Of a stretch of 24,244 nt of DNA, positions 14,235-20,979 are shown piece after piece (the stretch's first letter is position 1; each line of letters starts with the position of its first letter). This stretch comes from Pseudomonadota bacterium. GTDB taxonomy: Bacteria > Pseudomonadota > Gammaproteobacteria > Burkholderiales > Burkholderiaceae_C. The stretch is taken from assembly GCA_023438115.1 (NCBI GenBank), contig JAEZEB010000301.1:1-24244 (forward strand), in the 5' to 3' direction. The notes below the pieces were generated by a model. That model did no database searches. It saw only the letters and a program-made list of their open reading frames with translations, and was not told where the DNA came from. Position numbers and translations under genes: made by a program.

Positions 14235-15728
14235 AGAAAGGCCGGCGGGCGCGCGACGGATGCGGGCCGCCTGCTCGAACGCATAAGCCAGCGAGAGAAG
14301 GCGCGCCTCGCTGAAATCCGGCCCCAGCAGTTCCGCGCCCACGGGCACGCCCAGCGGCGCGGTGGCCGTCGGCTCGGAGAACCCACCGGGAAAGGTGACC
14401 GCCGGAAAGCCCGTGCCGTGCGACAGCACGCCGTTGCGCTCCGGCTGGTCCGGCTGGCCCGCGGGCGCGACGAGCACGCGCTGCAGCGGATACAGGATCG
14501 CGTCGAGGCGATGCTGCGCCATCTGCGCCAGGACCAGCTCGCGCAACTTGTCGCGGTTGGCGATGCGCCGGTGGTAGACCGGATCGTCCATGCCCCGTTC
14601 CATCCCAAGTTCCGCCTCCAGCGCCTGCTGGATCCAGGGCGAGGCCACGCGCATCTCCACCAGCGCGCGGAAGCTGGGCACCGGCGCGCGCTCGCCCGCA
14701 TCGGCGAGATAGCGATCGAAAGCGGCGGCGGCTTCATGGCGGTCGGTGGACACGTCGTCCGCCAGCGCTTCGTAGCCGGTCACCGCGAAACGCACGACGG
14801 TGGCGCCCTGCTCCTGCATCGTGCGGACCACCTGCTCCATCACGCGATTCACGTCGGCGTGCCTGGCTTCGCGGCCCTGCAGGTTCGCCATGAGCCCGAT
14901 GCGCGCCCCGCGCAGCGCCTGCGCATCGAGCGATTGCACATAGCGCGCGGGCGGACGGGCCGCGCCCAGCATCGTGACCGGATCGCGCGGATCCTCGCCG
15001 GCCATCACCTCCAGCAGCGTCGCGGCATCGCGCACCGTGCGCGCCATGGGCCCGGGTTCGTCCTGCGTGAAGCTGTTGGGCATCAACCCGCGCCGGCTGA
15101 CGAGCCCGCGCGTCGGCCGCACGCCGACCAGGCTGCACGCCGAGGCCGGCGAGCGGATCGATTGCCCCGTGTCGCTGCCCGTGCCCAGCACCGCGAGGTT
15201 CGCGGCCAGCGCCGCGCCCGTGCCGCCGCTGGAGCCGCCGGGCGTGCGCGTGAGGTCGTAGGGATTGCGCACCTGGCCGCCCAGGCTGCCGATGGACACG
15301 CCCCCGCGTGCCAGTTCCTGCAGGTGGGTCTTGCCGAGGAGGATGGCGCCCGCGCGACGGATGCGCTCGACGACGAAGGCATCGGTCGCCGGCCGCCAGT
15401 CACGCAGCGCCACGCTGCCGCCGGTGGTGGGCAGGTCGTGCGTGTCGAAGTTGTCCTTCAGCACGACGGGGATGCCGTGCAGCAGCCCGATGAAGCGCCC
15501 TTCGCGCAGCGCCGCATCGCACTGCGCGGCCTGCTCCAGCGCCCCGGGATGCACGGTGAGAAAAGCGCGCAGCGAAGGTCCACGGCGGTCGATCGCCTCG
15601 ATGCGCGCGAGATAGCTTTGGACCAGTGCGACGGCGGTGAGGGAGCCGTCGCGGAAGGCCGCGTGGATGCTGGCGACGGTGGCTTCCTCGAGCTCGAAGC
15701 CGGGCTGGGGCGGATGGGCAGGAGTCAC
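14205..15728 (-). CDS. amidase-signature family amidase
   Basis: The 507-residue amidase-signature enzyme hydrolyses an amide through a Ser-cisSer-Lys triad. From a GTG start at 15728, the lysine is K91 in VVLKDNFDT, the cis-serine S166 in TPGGSSGGT, and the nucleophile S190 in GSDTGQSIR (Q replaces the more usual G before SIR). The AS core covers about 70-220. I chose GTG because the first ATG upstream overlaps the preceding gene and the family N-terminus (FELEEATVASIHAAF) starts only ten residues after the GTG. That start is moderate in certainty, with no ribosome-binding site. The gene lies 34 bases after the PLP decarboxylase and is probably co-transcribed with it. The last eleven residues (LSPSPFGRGLG) and the stop lie in or beside a dispersed repeat, so the native C-terminus was probably altered by it. 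Confidence 0.92.
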   Translation of the reverse strand: MTPAHPPQPGFELEEATVASIHAAFRDGSLTAVALVQSYLARIEAIDRRGPSLRAFLTVHPGALEQAAQCDAALREGRFIGLLHGIPVVLKDNFDTHDLPTTGGSVALRDWRPATDAFVVERIRRAGAILLGKTHLQELARGGVSIGSLGGQVRNPYDLTRTPGGSSGGTGAALAANLAVLGTGSDTGQSIRSPASACSLVGVRPTRGLVSRRGLMPNSFTQDEPGPMARTVRDAATLLEVMAGEDPRDPVTMLGAARPPARYVQSLDAQALRGARIGLMANLQGREARHADVNRVMEQVVRTMQEQGATVVRFAVTGYEALADDVSTDRHEAAAAFDRYLADAGERAPVPSFRALVEMRVASPWIQQALEAELGMERGMDDPVYHRRIANRDKLRELVLAQMAQHRLDAILYPLQRVLVAPAGQPDQPERNGVLSHGTGFPAVTFPGGFSEPTATAPLGVPVGAELLGPDFSEARLLSLAYAFEQAARIRRAPAGLSPSPFGRGLG

Positions 15729-15762
15729 GGCCGCATCGTAGCGGCGTCCCGCCAACTGCGCT

Positions 15763-17208
15763 TCAGCCGCCGCGCCGCTGCTTGCGCTGCACGTACCAGC
15801 GCGCGGCCTTCTCCAGCAGCGCATCCACCTTGCCCTGCGGAGCGCCCGGCGCCGCCTGCAGGTCGACCTCGCCGCCGCCCGCGCGGTACGTCTGCACGAA
15901 CAGGTCCAGCACCTTCTCCCGCACCATGCCGCGCAGCGGCACGTGCGCCATCATCCCGTAGGTGGCGGCGCTGCCCTGCTGCGCGAGCTGCGGGTTGGCG
16001 CGCACCACGTCCACGGCTTCGCGCAAGTCCTTCAGGTAGGCATCGACGACGGGCAAGTGCCCCGGCGTGACCATCGCGTGCAGGCCGTCGGGCTTCTGCA
16101 GCCGGTTGACTTTCCAGCCCTTCGCATCCAGCTGGTCGCCGACCGCGAAGATGTTCACCTGCGGATCGCGCGAGCCATAGGCCAGCAAGGGGCCGCTGGG
16201 CGCGCCCATCACGTACAGGCCGGGGATCTGCGCGACACCGTCGCGCATCGCGTCGAAGGCCTGCATCGTGCGGGCGGCGAGATCACGGTAGCCCGATTGC
16301 CCGAAGTGCTGCATCGCCGCCCAGGCCGCCGCATAGGCGCCACCCGGTCGCGTGCCGAGCAGGCCCGGGGAGGCGAACACACCGCCCGGCCAGTCCTGGT
16401 GCACGAAGACCTGGTGGCGCAGCAGCTCGAGGCTGCGGTAGGTGATGGTGGAAGCGCCTTTCGCCGCGAAGCCGTACTTGTGGATGTCGGCCGAGATGGA
16501 GGTCACGCCGGGAACGCGGTAGTCCCACTTCGGCAGCGGCCGGCCGTTCATCTCCACGAAGGGCAGGATGAAGCCGCCCACGCACGCGTCGACGTGCAGC
16601 GGCACGCGCCTGGCCTGCGCGATCTCGCCCATCGCCTCCACGGGATCGATGATGCCGTGCGGATACTCCGGCGCCGAGGCGAGGATCATCACCGTGCGGC
16701 GATTGACCAGGCGCGGCAGCTTGCGCACGTCGGCGCGCATCTGCCCGTCCAGCGGCAGCAGGCGCACGCGCACGTTGAAATACTCGGCGGCCTTGAACCA
16801 GGCGACGTGCGCGGTGACGGGCAGCACCATCTCGGGCCGCGTCACGCCGCGCTGCGTCCTCGCCATGTCGCGGTAGGTCTTCACCGCCAGCAGGCAGCTC
16901 TCGGTGCCGCCGGAGGTGAGGATGCCGCAGGTCTCCTCCGGCCCGTGCAGCAGGCCGGCGACCGTGGCGATGATCTCCGTCTCCAGGCGCTTGAGGCTCC
17001 TGAAGACGGTGGGGTTCAGGCCGTTGGCGGAGGAGAAGGCCTGGTAGGCCTCGCCCAGGAAATCGTCGTGCGCTTCGTCGAGCCAATAGACCAGGCTCCA
17101 CAGGCGGCCGGACTTGTAGTCCGGATCGTCCCCGGCAAAGCGGCGCAGGTCGGCAAGGACTTCGTCGCGGGGGCGGCCCCGTTCGGGCAGCGGCAGGGGC
17201 TCCGTCAT
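15763..17208 (-). CDS. PLP-dependent decarboxylase/lyase (group II, sphingosine-phosphate-lyase-like)
   Basis: The 481-residue fold-type I PLP enzyme is close to the group II decarboxylase / sphingosine-1-phosphate lyase branch. Visible marks: LTSGGTESCLLAVK (cofactor phosphate loop, about 98-110), the ring-stacking H134 in VTAHVAWFK, D207 in HVDACVGGF, and the Schiff-base lysine in SADIHKYGFAAKG (K244). The N-terminal FSSANGLNPTVF segment is also typical of lyase-like members. Glutamate/aspartate decarboxylases and S1P-lyase homologues share all these marks, so the substrate is open. There is no transmembrane anchor, unlike eukaryotic S1P lyase. The ATG at 17208 has no Shine-Dalgarno sequence but has GAGAAT 6 bases upstream. 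It lies 40 bases downstream of the aminotransferase and just upstream of the amidase. Confidence 0.92.
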   Translation of the reverse strand: MTEPLPLPERGRPRDEVLADLRRFAGDDPDYKSGRLWSLVYWLDEAHDDFLGEAYQAFSSANGLNPTVFRSLKRLETEIIATVAGLLHGPEETCGILTSGGTESCLLAVKTYRDMARTQRGVTRPEMVLPVTAHVAWFKAAEYFNVRVRLLPLDGQMRADVRKLPRLVNRRTVMILASAPEYPHGIIDPVEAMGEIAQARRVPLHVDACVGGFILPFVEMNGRPLPKWDYRVPGVTSISADIHKYGFAAKGASTITYRSLELLRHQVFVHQDWPGGVFASPGLLGTRPGGAYAAAWAAMQHFGQSGYRDLAARTMQAFDAMRDGVAQIPGLYVMGAPSGPLLAYGSRDPQVNIFAVGDQLDAKGWKVNRLQKPDGLHAMVTPGHLPVVDAYLKDLREAVDVVRANPQLAQQGSAATYGMMAHVPLRGMVREKVLDLFVQTYRAGGGEVDLQAAPGAPQGKVDALLEKAARWYVQRKQRRGG

Positions 17209-17214
17209 GGGGCG

Positions 17215-17220
17215 ATTCTC
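17215..17220 (-). promoter_or_regulatory. candidate -10 hexamer of the PLP decarboxylase gene
   Basis: On the minus strand GAGAAT ends 6 bases before the ATG at 17208, with no Shine-Dalgarno sequence. It lies in the 40-base gap after the aminotransferase and could give a separate, nearly leaderless transcript. Confidence 0.25.
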
Positions 17221-17248
17221 GCCGCCTGCCCTCCTGGGGCGCCAGGCC

Positions 17249-18448
17249 TCAGGCGAGCGCCTTGCCCAGGCGCTGCATGCCTTCCCGGATCTTCCCGACG
17301 TCCGCGGTCGCGAAACTCAGTCGCAGCGTCGCCGCATCCGCATCCTTCGCGAAGAACGGCGCCCCCGGCACGAAGGCCACGCCCTGCTCGATCGCCCGCT
17401 TCGCGAACTCGCCCGCATCGGCCAGCTTGCCGCCGGCGCCGGTGAGCCTGGCCCAGAAGAACAGGCCGCCGCGCGGCTCGGTGAATTCGATCGCGTCGCC
17501 CAGTTCGCGGCGCAGGGCCTCGGCCATCGCGTGCGCGCGCTCGGCGTACTTCTGGCGCACGTTGCGCAGCGTGCCGGGCATGCGGCCGCTCTGGAGGTAT
17601 TGCGCCGCCGTCGCCTGCGCGAAGGTGCTCGTGTGCGCGTCGCTGAACTGCTTGCACATCGTGGCCTTGGCCAGCAGTTCGGGCTGCGCCACCAGCCAGC
17701 CCACGCGCAGGCCGGGGCTGAGCACCTTGCTCATGCTGCCGCAGTGGGCGATCCACTCGCGGCTGCCGGGCACTTCCCTGCTCAGGGCCAGCAGGCTGGG
17801 CGGCGGCGCCTCGCCGAAGTAGAGGTCGCCGTAGGGATCGTCCTCGACCACCAGCACCTGGTACTTCACCGCCAGTTCCAGGATCCTGCGGCGGCGCTCC
17901 AGCGACAGCAGCGCGCCGCTCGGGTTGCCGAAAGTGGGGATCAGGTACACGAACTTCGGCTTGTGCTGCGCGATCAGTTCCTCGAGCTTGTCCACCTGCA
18001 CGCCGTGGGCGTCGACGGACGCGCTCTCGATGTCGGCGCCATAGAGGCGGAAGCACTGGATGGTGGCCAGGAAGGTGGGGCCCTCCACGATCACCTTGTC
18101 GCCCGGGCTGATCATCGTCTTGCCCAAAAGGTCCAGCGCCTGCTGGCTGCCGGTGGTGACGATCAGGTCCTGCGGCGCGAGGTCGGTGACGCCCTTGCTG
18201 CGCTCGAAGGCGGCCAGCTGGGTGCGCAGGGGTTCGTAGCCCTCGGTGGCGCCGTACTGCAGCGCGCCGCCCGGCTCCTCGGCCAGGGCCTTCTGCGAAG
18301 CCTCGCGCAGGCCGTCGACGTCGAACATGGCGCTGTCCGGAAAGCCGCCGGCAAAGCTGATGATGCCCGGCTTGCCCAGGAGCTTGAAGAGCTCGCGGAT
18401 GGCGGAGGTTTCGACGTTGTTCAGGCGGCTGGCGAATTGCAGGGGCAT
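17249..18448 (-). CDS. class I/II PLP-dependent aminotransferase (LysN/2-aminoadipate-type)
   Basis: The 399-residue fold-type I aminotransferase moves an amino group between an amino acid and a 2-oxoacid. Family marks in order: ISFAGGFPDSAMF (about 30-42), LQYGATEGYEPLR (63-75), TGSQQALDLLGK, PTFGNPSG (N175), VEDDPYGDLYF (D203, Y206), and SMSKVLSPGLRVGW with the PLP lysine K241. The ISFAGGxPD and LQYGxxxGxxxLR blocks are those of the MocR-like/2-aminoadipate and multi-substrate group. The start at 18448 gives MPLQFASR; an upstream in-frame ATG would add 15 unconserved residues. Ribosome binding is weak (GAGAAA). It stands first in a likely run with the decarboxylase and the amidase. Confidence 0.94.
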   Translation of the reverse strand: MPLQFASRLNNVETSAIRELFKLLGKPGIISFAGGFPDSAMFDVDGLREASQKALAEEPGGALQYGATEGYEPLRTQLAAFERSKGVTDLAPQDLIVTTGSQQALDLLGKTMISPGDKVIVEGPTFLATIQCFRLYGADIESASVDAHGVQVDKLEELIAQHKPKFVYLIPTFGNPSGALLSLERRRRILELAVKYQVLVVEDDPYGDLYFGEAPPPSLLALSREVPGSREWIAHCGSMSKVLSPGLRVGWLVAQPELLAKATMCKQFSDAHTSTFAQATAAQYLQSGRMPGTLRNVRQKYAERAHAMAEALRRELGDAIEFTEPRGGLFFWARLTGAGGKLADAGEFAKRAIEQGVAFVPGAPFFAKDADAATLRLSFATADVGKIREGMQRLGKALA

Positions 18449-18501
18449 GGCTTTCTCGGCGGCGGAAACTGCGGGGAAGCAGCCATTTTCCACGAATGAA
18501 G

Positions 18502-18522
18502 AAGGGGCGCCCCGCGCCCCTT
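18502..18522 (-). terminator. hairpin terminator after the tandem unknown-function genes
   Basis: AAGGGGCG (18502-18509) pairs perfectly with CGCCCCTT (18515-18522) around a five-base loop. It begins 25 bases beyond the stop of the minus-strand gene at 18548. On that strand it is followed by TCTTCATT, a moderate pyrimidine tract, so it is a plausible Rho-independent terminator. Confidence 0.6.
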
Positions 18523-18547
18523 GCCGATCGCCCTGGCCGCGGCTTCG

Positions 18548-19252
18548 CTAGCGCGGCTTGTCGCCCTCGTGCGCCGCCGGGATGTCCGGCGAGGCGATGG
18601 GCTTGTCCTCGTCCACCAGGTCCAGCCGGCGCTGCTCGCCCCAGCCCTGCGAGGCCACGGCGCGCTCGCGCTCGCGCGGGAATTCGCCCTCGGCACGGAC
18701 GTCCATGTTGTGCGCCGCGCCCATCTCGCTGCGCGCGGTGCCGAAGCGCTGCTCCAGGCTGCCGGCCACGGCCTGCCGCTCGGCGACCACCTCGCGCAGC
18801 GGGCGCTGGCCCGTGCGCTGGAACAGGCTGAAGTCGTCCGGATTCATGCCGTGCAGGATCTCCTGCGCGCGTTCGGCCTGCGCGTCGCTGTCCGCGTCCA
18901 CGAAAACGACGCAGTGCCCCTTGTCGTAGGCGCCGGAATAGCGGCCGGCGCGGGTCGTGTCCGCGCCCTCGTCGCGGCCGAACAGGCGCTCGAAGAACTG
19001 GCCGATGCGGTGCAGGCGGCTGGGGTCCATGGCGACCTCGCGCTCCATTCCGTCCCAGCGGTCGTTGGCCTGGCCCGGCGCGGCGGGCTCGCCGTGCATC
19101 AGCGGCGGCGGCGCGCCCTCGCGCACGGGCGTGCCGTCGGCATGGAGGTATTCGAGGTGGACGTCCGAGCGGTCGAAGCCCGATTGCAGCAGGCGCTCCA
19201 CGGCGCGGTCGGCGTCGGCGCGGTGTTCGAAGGTGCAGATGGCGGTATGCAT
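18548..19252 (-). CDS. unknown-function protein, paralog 2 of a tandem pair
   Basis: The 234-residue soluble protein is of a type I cannot name with confidence. It opens MHTAICTFEHRADADRAVER, a beta-alpha unit of the kind seen in general-stress-protein 17M/YflT-like domains. A linker containing IGQFFERLFGRD (about 83-94) follows, then a second beta-alpha unit, HCVVFVDADSDAQAERAQEI (113-132), then TGQRPLREVVAER and a charged, probably disordered tail ending DKPR. The protein at 19269-19874 has the same plan, so they are paralogs. AGGAGA lies shortly before the ATG, fixing the start 16 bases after the upstream paralog's stop. The two are clearly one operon, and a hairpin terminator follows. A role in envelope or stress response is a guess only. 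Confidence 0.85.
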   Translation of the reverse strand: MHTAICTFEHRADADRAVERLLQSGFDRSDVHLEYLHADGTPVREGAPPPLMHGEPAAPGQANDRWDGMEREVAMDPSRLHRIGQFFERLFGRDEGADTTRAGRYSGAYDKGHCVVFVDADSDAQAERAQEILHGMNPDDFSLFQRTGQRPLREVVAERQAVAGSLEQRFGTARSEMGAAHNMDVRAEGEFPRERERAVASQGWGEQRRLDLVDEDKPIASPDIPAAHEGDKPR

Positions 19253-19268
19253 GGCGTATCTCCTGGCG

Positions 19269-19874
19269 TCAGCGGGGTTTGTCCTTGTCGGCGTAGCGCA
19301 GGCCGGGCGGGCGGCTCGCGTCCGGGTCGCGCAGCTTCGGCTCGCGGATGGCGTCGAGGCGGCCGGCGGCCATGGCGCGCTCGCGGGCCATCTCCTCGCC
19401 CGGCGACCAGCGCTCGCGGATCCCGGGGCTGCGAGCCACCATGCCGGCCGGCTCCGTGCCGCGGCCGGCGACGATCTCGCGCAGGCGGCGCTGGCCGGGG
19501 CGTGGCAGGACGTCGAGGTCCCCGCCCTGCATGTCCTGCAGCAGCAGGCGCGCGCGCTGCGCCTCGTCCGCGGTGTCGGCGTCCACCATCACCACGTAGG
19601 CGCCGCGCTGCACGTGCTGCGCATAGGTGTCGACCTGGCCGGACGGGTTGTCCCGCCCGAGCAGGCTGACGAAGAAGTGGCCGAAAGACGAAAGCACGCC
19701 GCGGTCGGCGGTGCCGGGCTCAGCGCCCGCCGTGGCGCCCGCGGGTTCCGGTTCCGCGCTCGCGCGCTGGAATTCCATGTGCAGGTCGTCCCGGGCGAAG
19801 CCGGCGCGCGCCAGGGCGGCCAGCGCCTCCTCGGCGCGCGCGCGGTCCTGGAAGGCACAGATGGCGGTATGCAT
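19269..19874 (-). CDS. unknown-function protein, paralog 1 of a tandem pair
   Basis: The 201-residue protein is the upstream member of the pair. N-terminal unit MHTAICAFQDRARAEEALAA, then FGHFFVSLLGRD (64-75), then the second unit AYVVMVDADTADEAQRARLL, then PGQRRLREIVAGR, and a charged tail ending KDKPR. Compared with paralog 2, each block is conserved but the linkers differ. The first 17 coding bases are identical in the two genes. AAGGGGAA lies about nine bases before the ATG at 19874; an upstream in-frame ATG would add 40 residues absent from the paralog. No signal peptide or membrane helix is seen. It faces the pseudo-receiver gene across a 151-base region with an inverted repeat. Function unknown; the stress-protein resemblance is tentative. 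Confidence 0.85.
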   Translation of the reverse strand: MHTAICAFQDRARAEEALAALARAGFARDDLHMEFQRASAEPEPAGATAGAEPGTADRGVLSSFGHFFVSLLGRDNPSGQVDTYAQHVQRGAYVVMVDADTADEAQRARLLLQDMQGGDLDVLPRPGQRRLREIVAGRGTEPAGMVARSPGIRERWSPGEEMARERAMAAGRLDAIREPKLRDPDASRPPGLRYADKDKPR

Positions 19875-19955
19875 ATCGTTGTTCCCCTTTTGTTGGCACT
19901 CCTTCCTATGTAGGGACGGCGGCGGCGCCTGGCTGTCGTCCGGCCGAGCCGGGCG

Positions 19956-19975
19956 GGGTAGGCCCCGGACTACCC
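19956..19975. promoter_or_regulatory. inverted repeat in the divergent promoter region (candidate operator)
   Basis: GGGTAG (19956-19961) and CTACCC (19970-19975) form a perfect six-base inverted repeat with an eight-base spacer (GCCCCGGA), giving a 20-base near-palindrome. It lies 81 bases before the paralog-pair start and 50 before the pseudo-receiver start, so one bound regulator could influence both. No known operator consensus is matched. Confidence 0.4.
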
Positions 19976-20010
19976 ACCAACGAAAGGTGTGCAAGAAGGT
20001 GTCATCGCAT

Positions 20011-20016
20011 TACACT
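20011..20016 (+). promoter_or_regulatory. candidate -10 hexamer of the pseudo-receiver gene
   Basis: TACACT ends 9 bases before the ATG at 20026. The only purine-rich stretch (AAGAAGGTG) is too far upstream to serve as a ribosome-binding site. The -35 region (TGTGCA near 19988) is weak. Confidence 0.35.
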
Positions 20017-20025
20017 GTTCGTCTC

Positions 20026-20457
20026 ATGTCCACCGCCCCCCGGATCCTCGTTGCGGACTCTCCGGAGGCCTTCGCGGTGTTCCGTGCCGCGCTCACCAGC
20101 AGCTTCGAGCTGGAGCCGGCCGCCACCTTCGGGCAGGCGCAGGCCGCCCTCGCCCGTCCCCCCGCCCTCGTCGTGTGCGGCTGCCATTTCGACGAGGGAC
20201 GCATGTACGACCTGCTGCGCCTGATGAAGGCCACGCCCGGGCTGGACCTCCTGCCCTTCATGGCGGTCCGCTGCATGCAGGGCGAGCTGGAGGACACGCT
20301 CTACGAGAGCGTGAAAATCGCGGTCCGCGCCCTGGGAGGCAACGCCTTCGTCGACCTGCTGCGCTGGCAGCGCCGCTGGGGCGCGCCCGAGGCCTCGCAC
20401 CGCATCACGCGCCTGGTGCAGGCGCTGGTGGATGCGCCGGTGGCCGACAGCGCCTGA
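20026..20457 (+). CDS. degenerate response-regulator receiver (pseudo-receiver) protein
   Basis: The 143-residue protein follows the CheY-like alternating strand-helix plan: RILVADSPEAFAVFRAAL (strand 1 with D11, helix 1), FELEPAATFGQAQAAL, PALVVCGCHFDEGRMYDLLRLMK, and LLPFMAVRCMQ. The usual phospho-acceptor aspartate at the end of strand 3 is replaced by glycine (G52 in VVCGCHF), and no strand-5 lysine is evident. It therefore probably does not use normal aspartyl phosphorylation. No output domain follows; the C-terminus is a short helical stretch (ASHRITRLVQALVDA). It may be a stand-alone interaction module. There is no Shine-Dalgarno sequence. It is followed after 38 bases by aroQ, which has its own -10-like element. 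Confidence 0.8.
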   Translation: MSTAPRILVADSPEAFAVFRAALTSSFELEPAATFGQAQAALARPPALVVCGCHFDEGRMYDLLRLMKATPGLDLLPFMAVRCMQGELEDTLYESVKIAVRALGGNAFVDLLRWQRRWGAPEASHRITRLVQALVDAPVADSA

Positions 20458-20479
20458 TCCGGCCGCCCAGGGGGGCGCC

Positions 20480-20485
20480 TATACT
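20480..20485 (+). promoter_or_regulatory. candidate -10 hexamer of aroQ
   Basis: TATACT (five of six matches to TATAAT) ends 10 bases before the aroQ ATG in very GC-rich DNA, and no Shine-Dalgarno sequence separates them. It is the strongest of the seven such hexamers in the window. No good -35 was found 17 bases upstream. Confidence 0.45.
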
Positions 20486-20495
20486 GCCGACGCCC

Positions 20496-20966
20496 ATGAA
20501 GAAGATCCTCGTCCTCAACGGCCCCAACCTCAACCTGCTGGGAACGCGCGAGCCGGCGCAGTACGGCGCCACCACGCTGGCGCAGGTGGAAGCGATGTGC
20601 GTCGAGGCCGGCCAGCGCCTGGGCTTCGAGGTGGAGTGCTTCCAGAGCAACTGGGAAGGCGCGCTGATCGACAAGATCCACGAGTATGGGCGCCTGTGGA
20701 AGGAAGGCGGCGCCCTGGGCTGTGTCTTCAACCCCGGCGCCTACACGCACACCTCGGTGGCCCTGCACGATGCGATCAAGGGCGTCGACGGCCTGCCCGT
20801 CATCGAGTGCCACATCTCCAACGTGCATGCGCGCGAGGCCTTCCGGCACCACTCGTACATCTCGCCCGCGGCGGCCGGCATCGTCGTGGGCTTCGGCGTG
20901 CAGGGCTACCTGATCGCGCTGGACGGCCTGGTCCGCACGCAGGGCGGCAACGCGCCGCAGGGCTGA
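20496..20966 (+). CDS. aroQ: type II 3-dehydroquinate dehydratase
   Basis: The 156-residue dodecameric-type dehydroquinase converts 3-dehydroquinate to 3-dehydroshikimate, in aromatic biosynthesis or, run with quinate enzymes, in quinate breakdown. Signature residues are present: LNGPNLNLLGTREPAQYG with R18 and catalytic Y23, FNPGAYTHTS (N79), ECHISNVHAREAFR with catalytic H106 and arginines R113 and R117, and the closing GFGVQGYLIAL. Length is at the upper end of the family's range. Translation starts at 20496, probably from a very short leader. The AroE-like gene follows 13 bases later, so the two are likely co-transcribed. Confidence 0.97.
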   Translation: MKKILVLNGPNLNLLGTREPAQYGATTLAQVEAMCVEAGQRLGFEVECFQSNWEGALIDKIHEYGRLWKEGGALGCVFNPGAYTHTSVALHDAIKGVDGLPVIECHISNVHAREAFRHHSYISPAAAGIVVGFGVQGYLIALDGLVRTQGGNAPQG

Positions 20967-20979
20967 GCACGAGGCCGCC

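Noticed and set aside
15729..15824. Upstream ATG extension of the amidase
   Set aside because: It would overlap the end of the PLP lyase gene and add residues with no family similarity.
14418..17445. Long plus-strand frames opposite the amidase and PLP lyase
   Set aside because: They show the same Arg/His-rich composition without domains; the minus strand encodes intact enzymes across the whole stretch.
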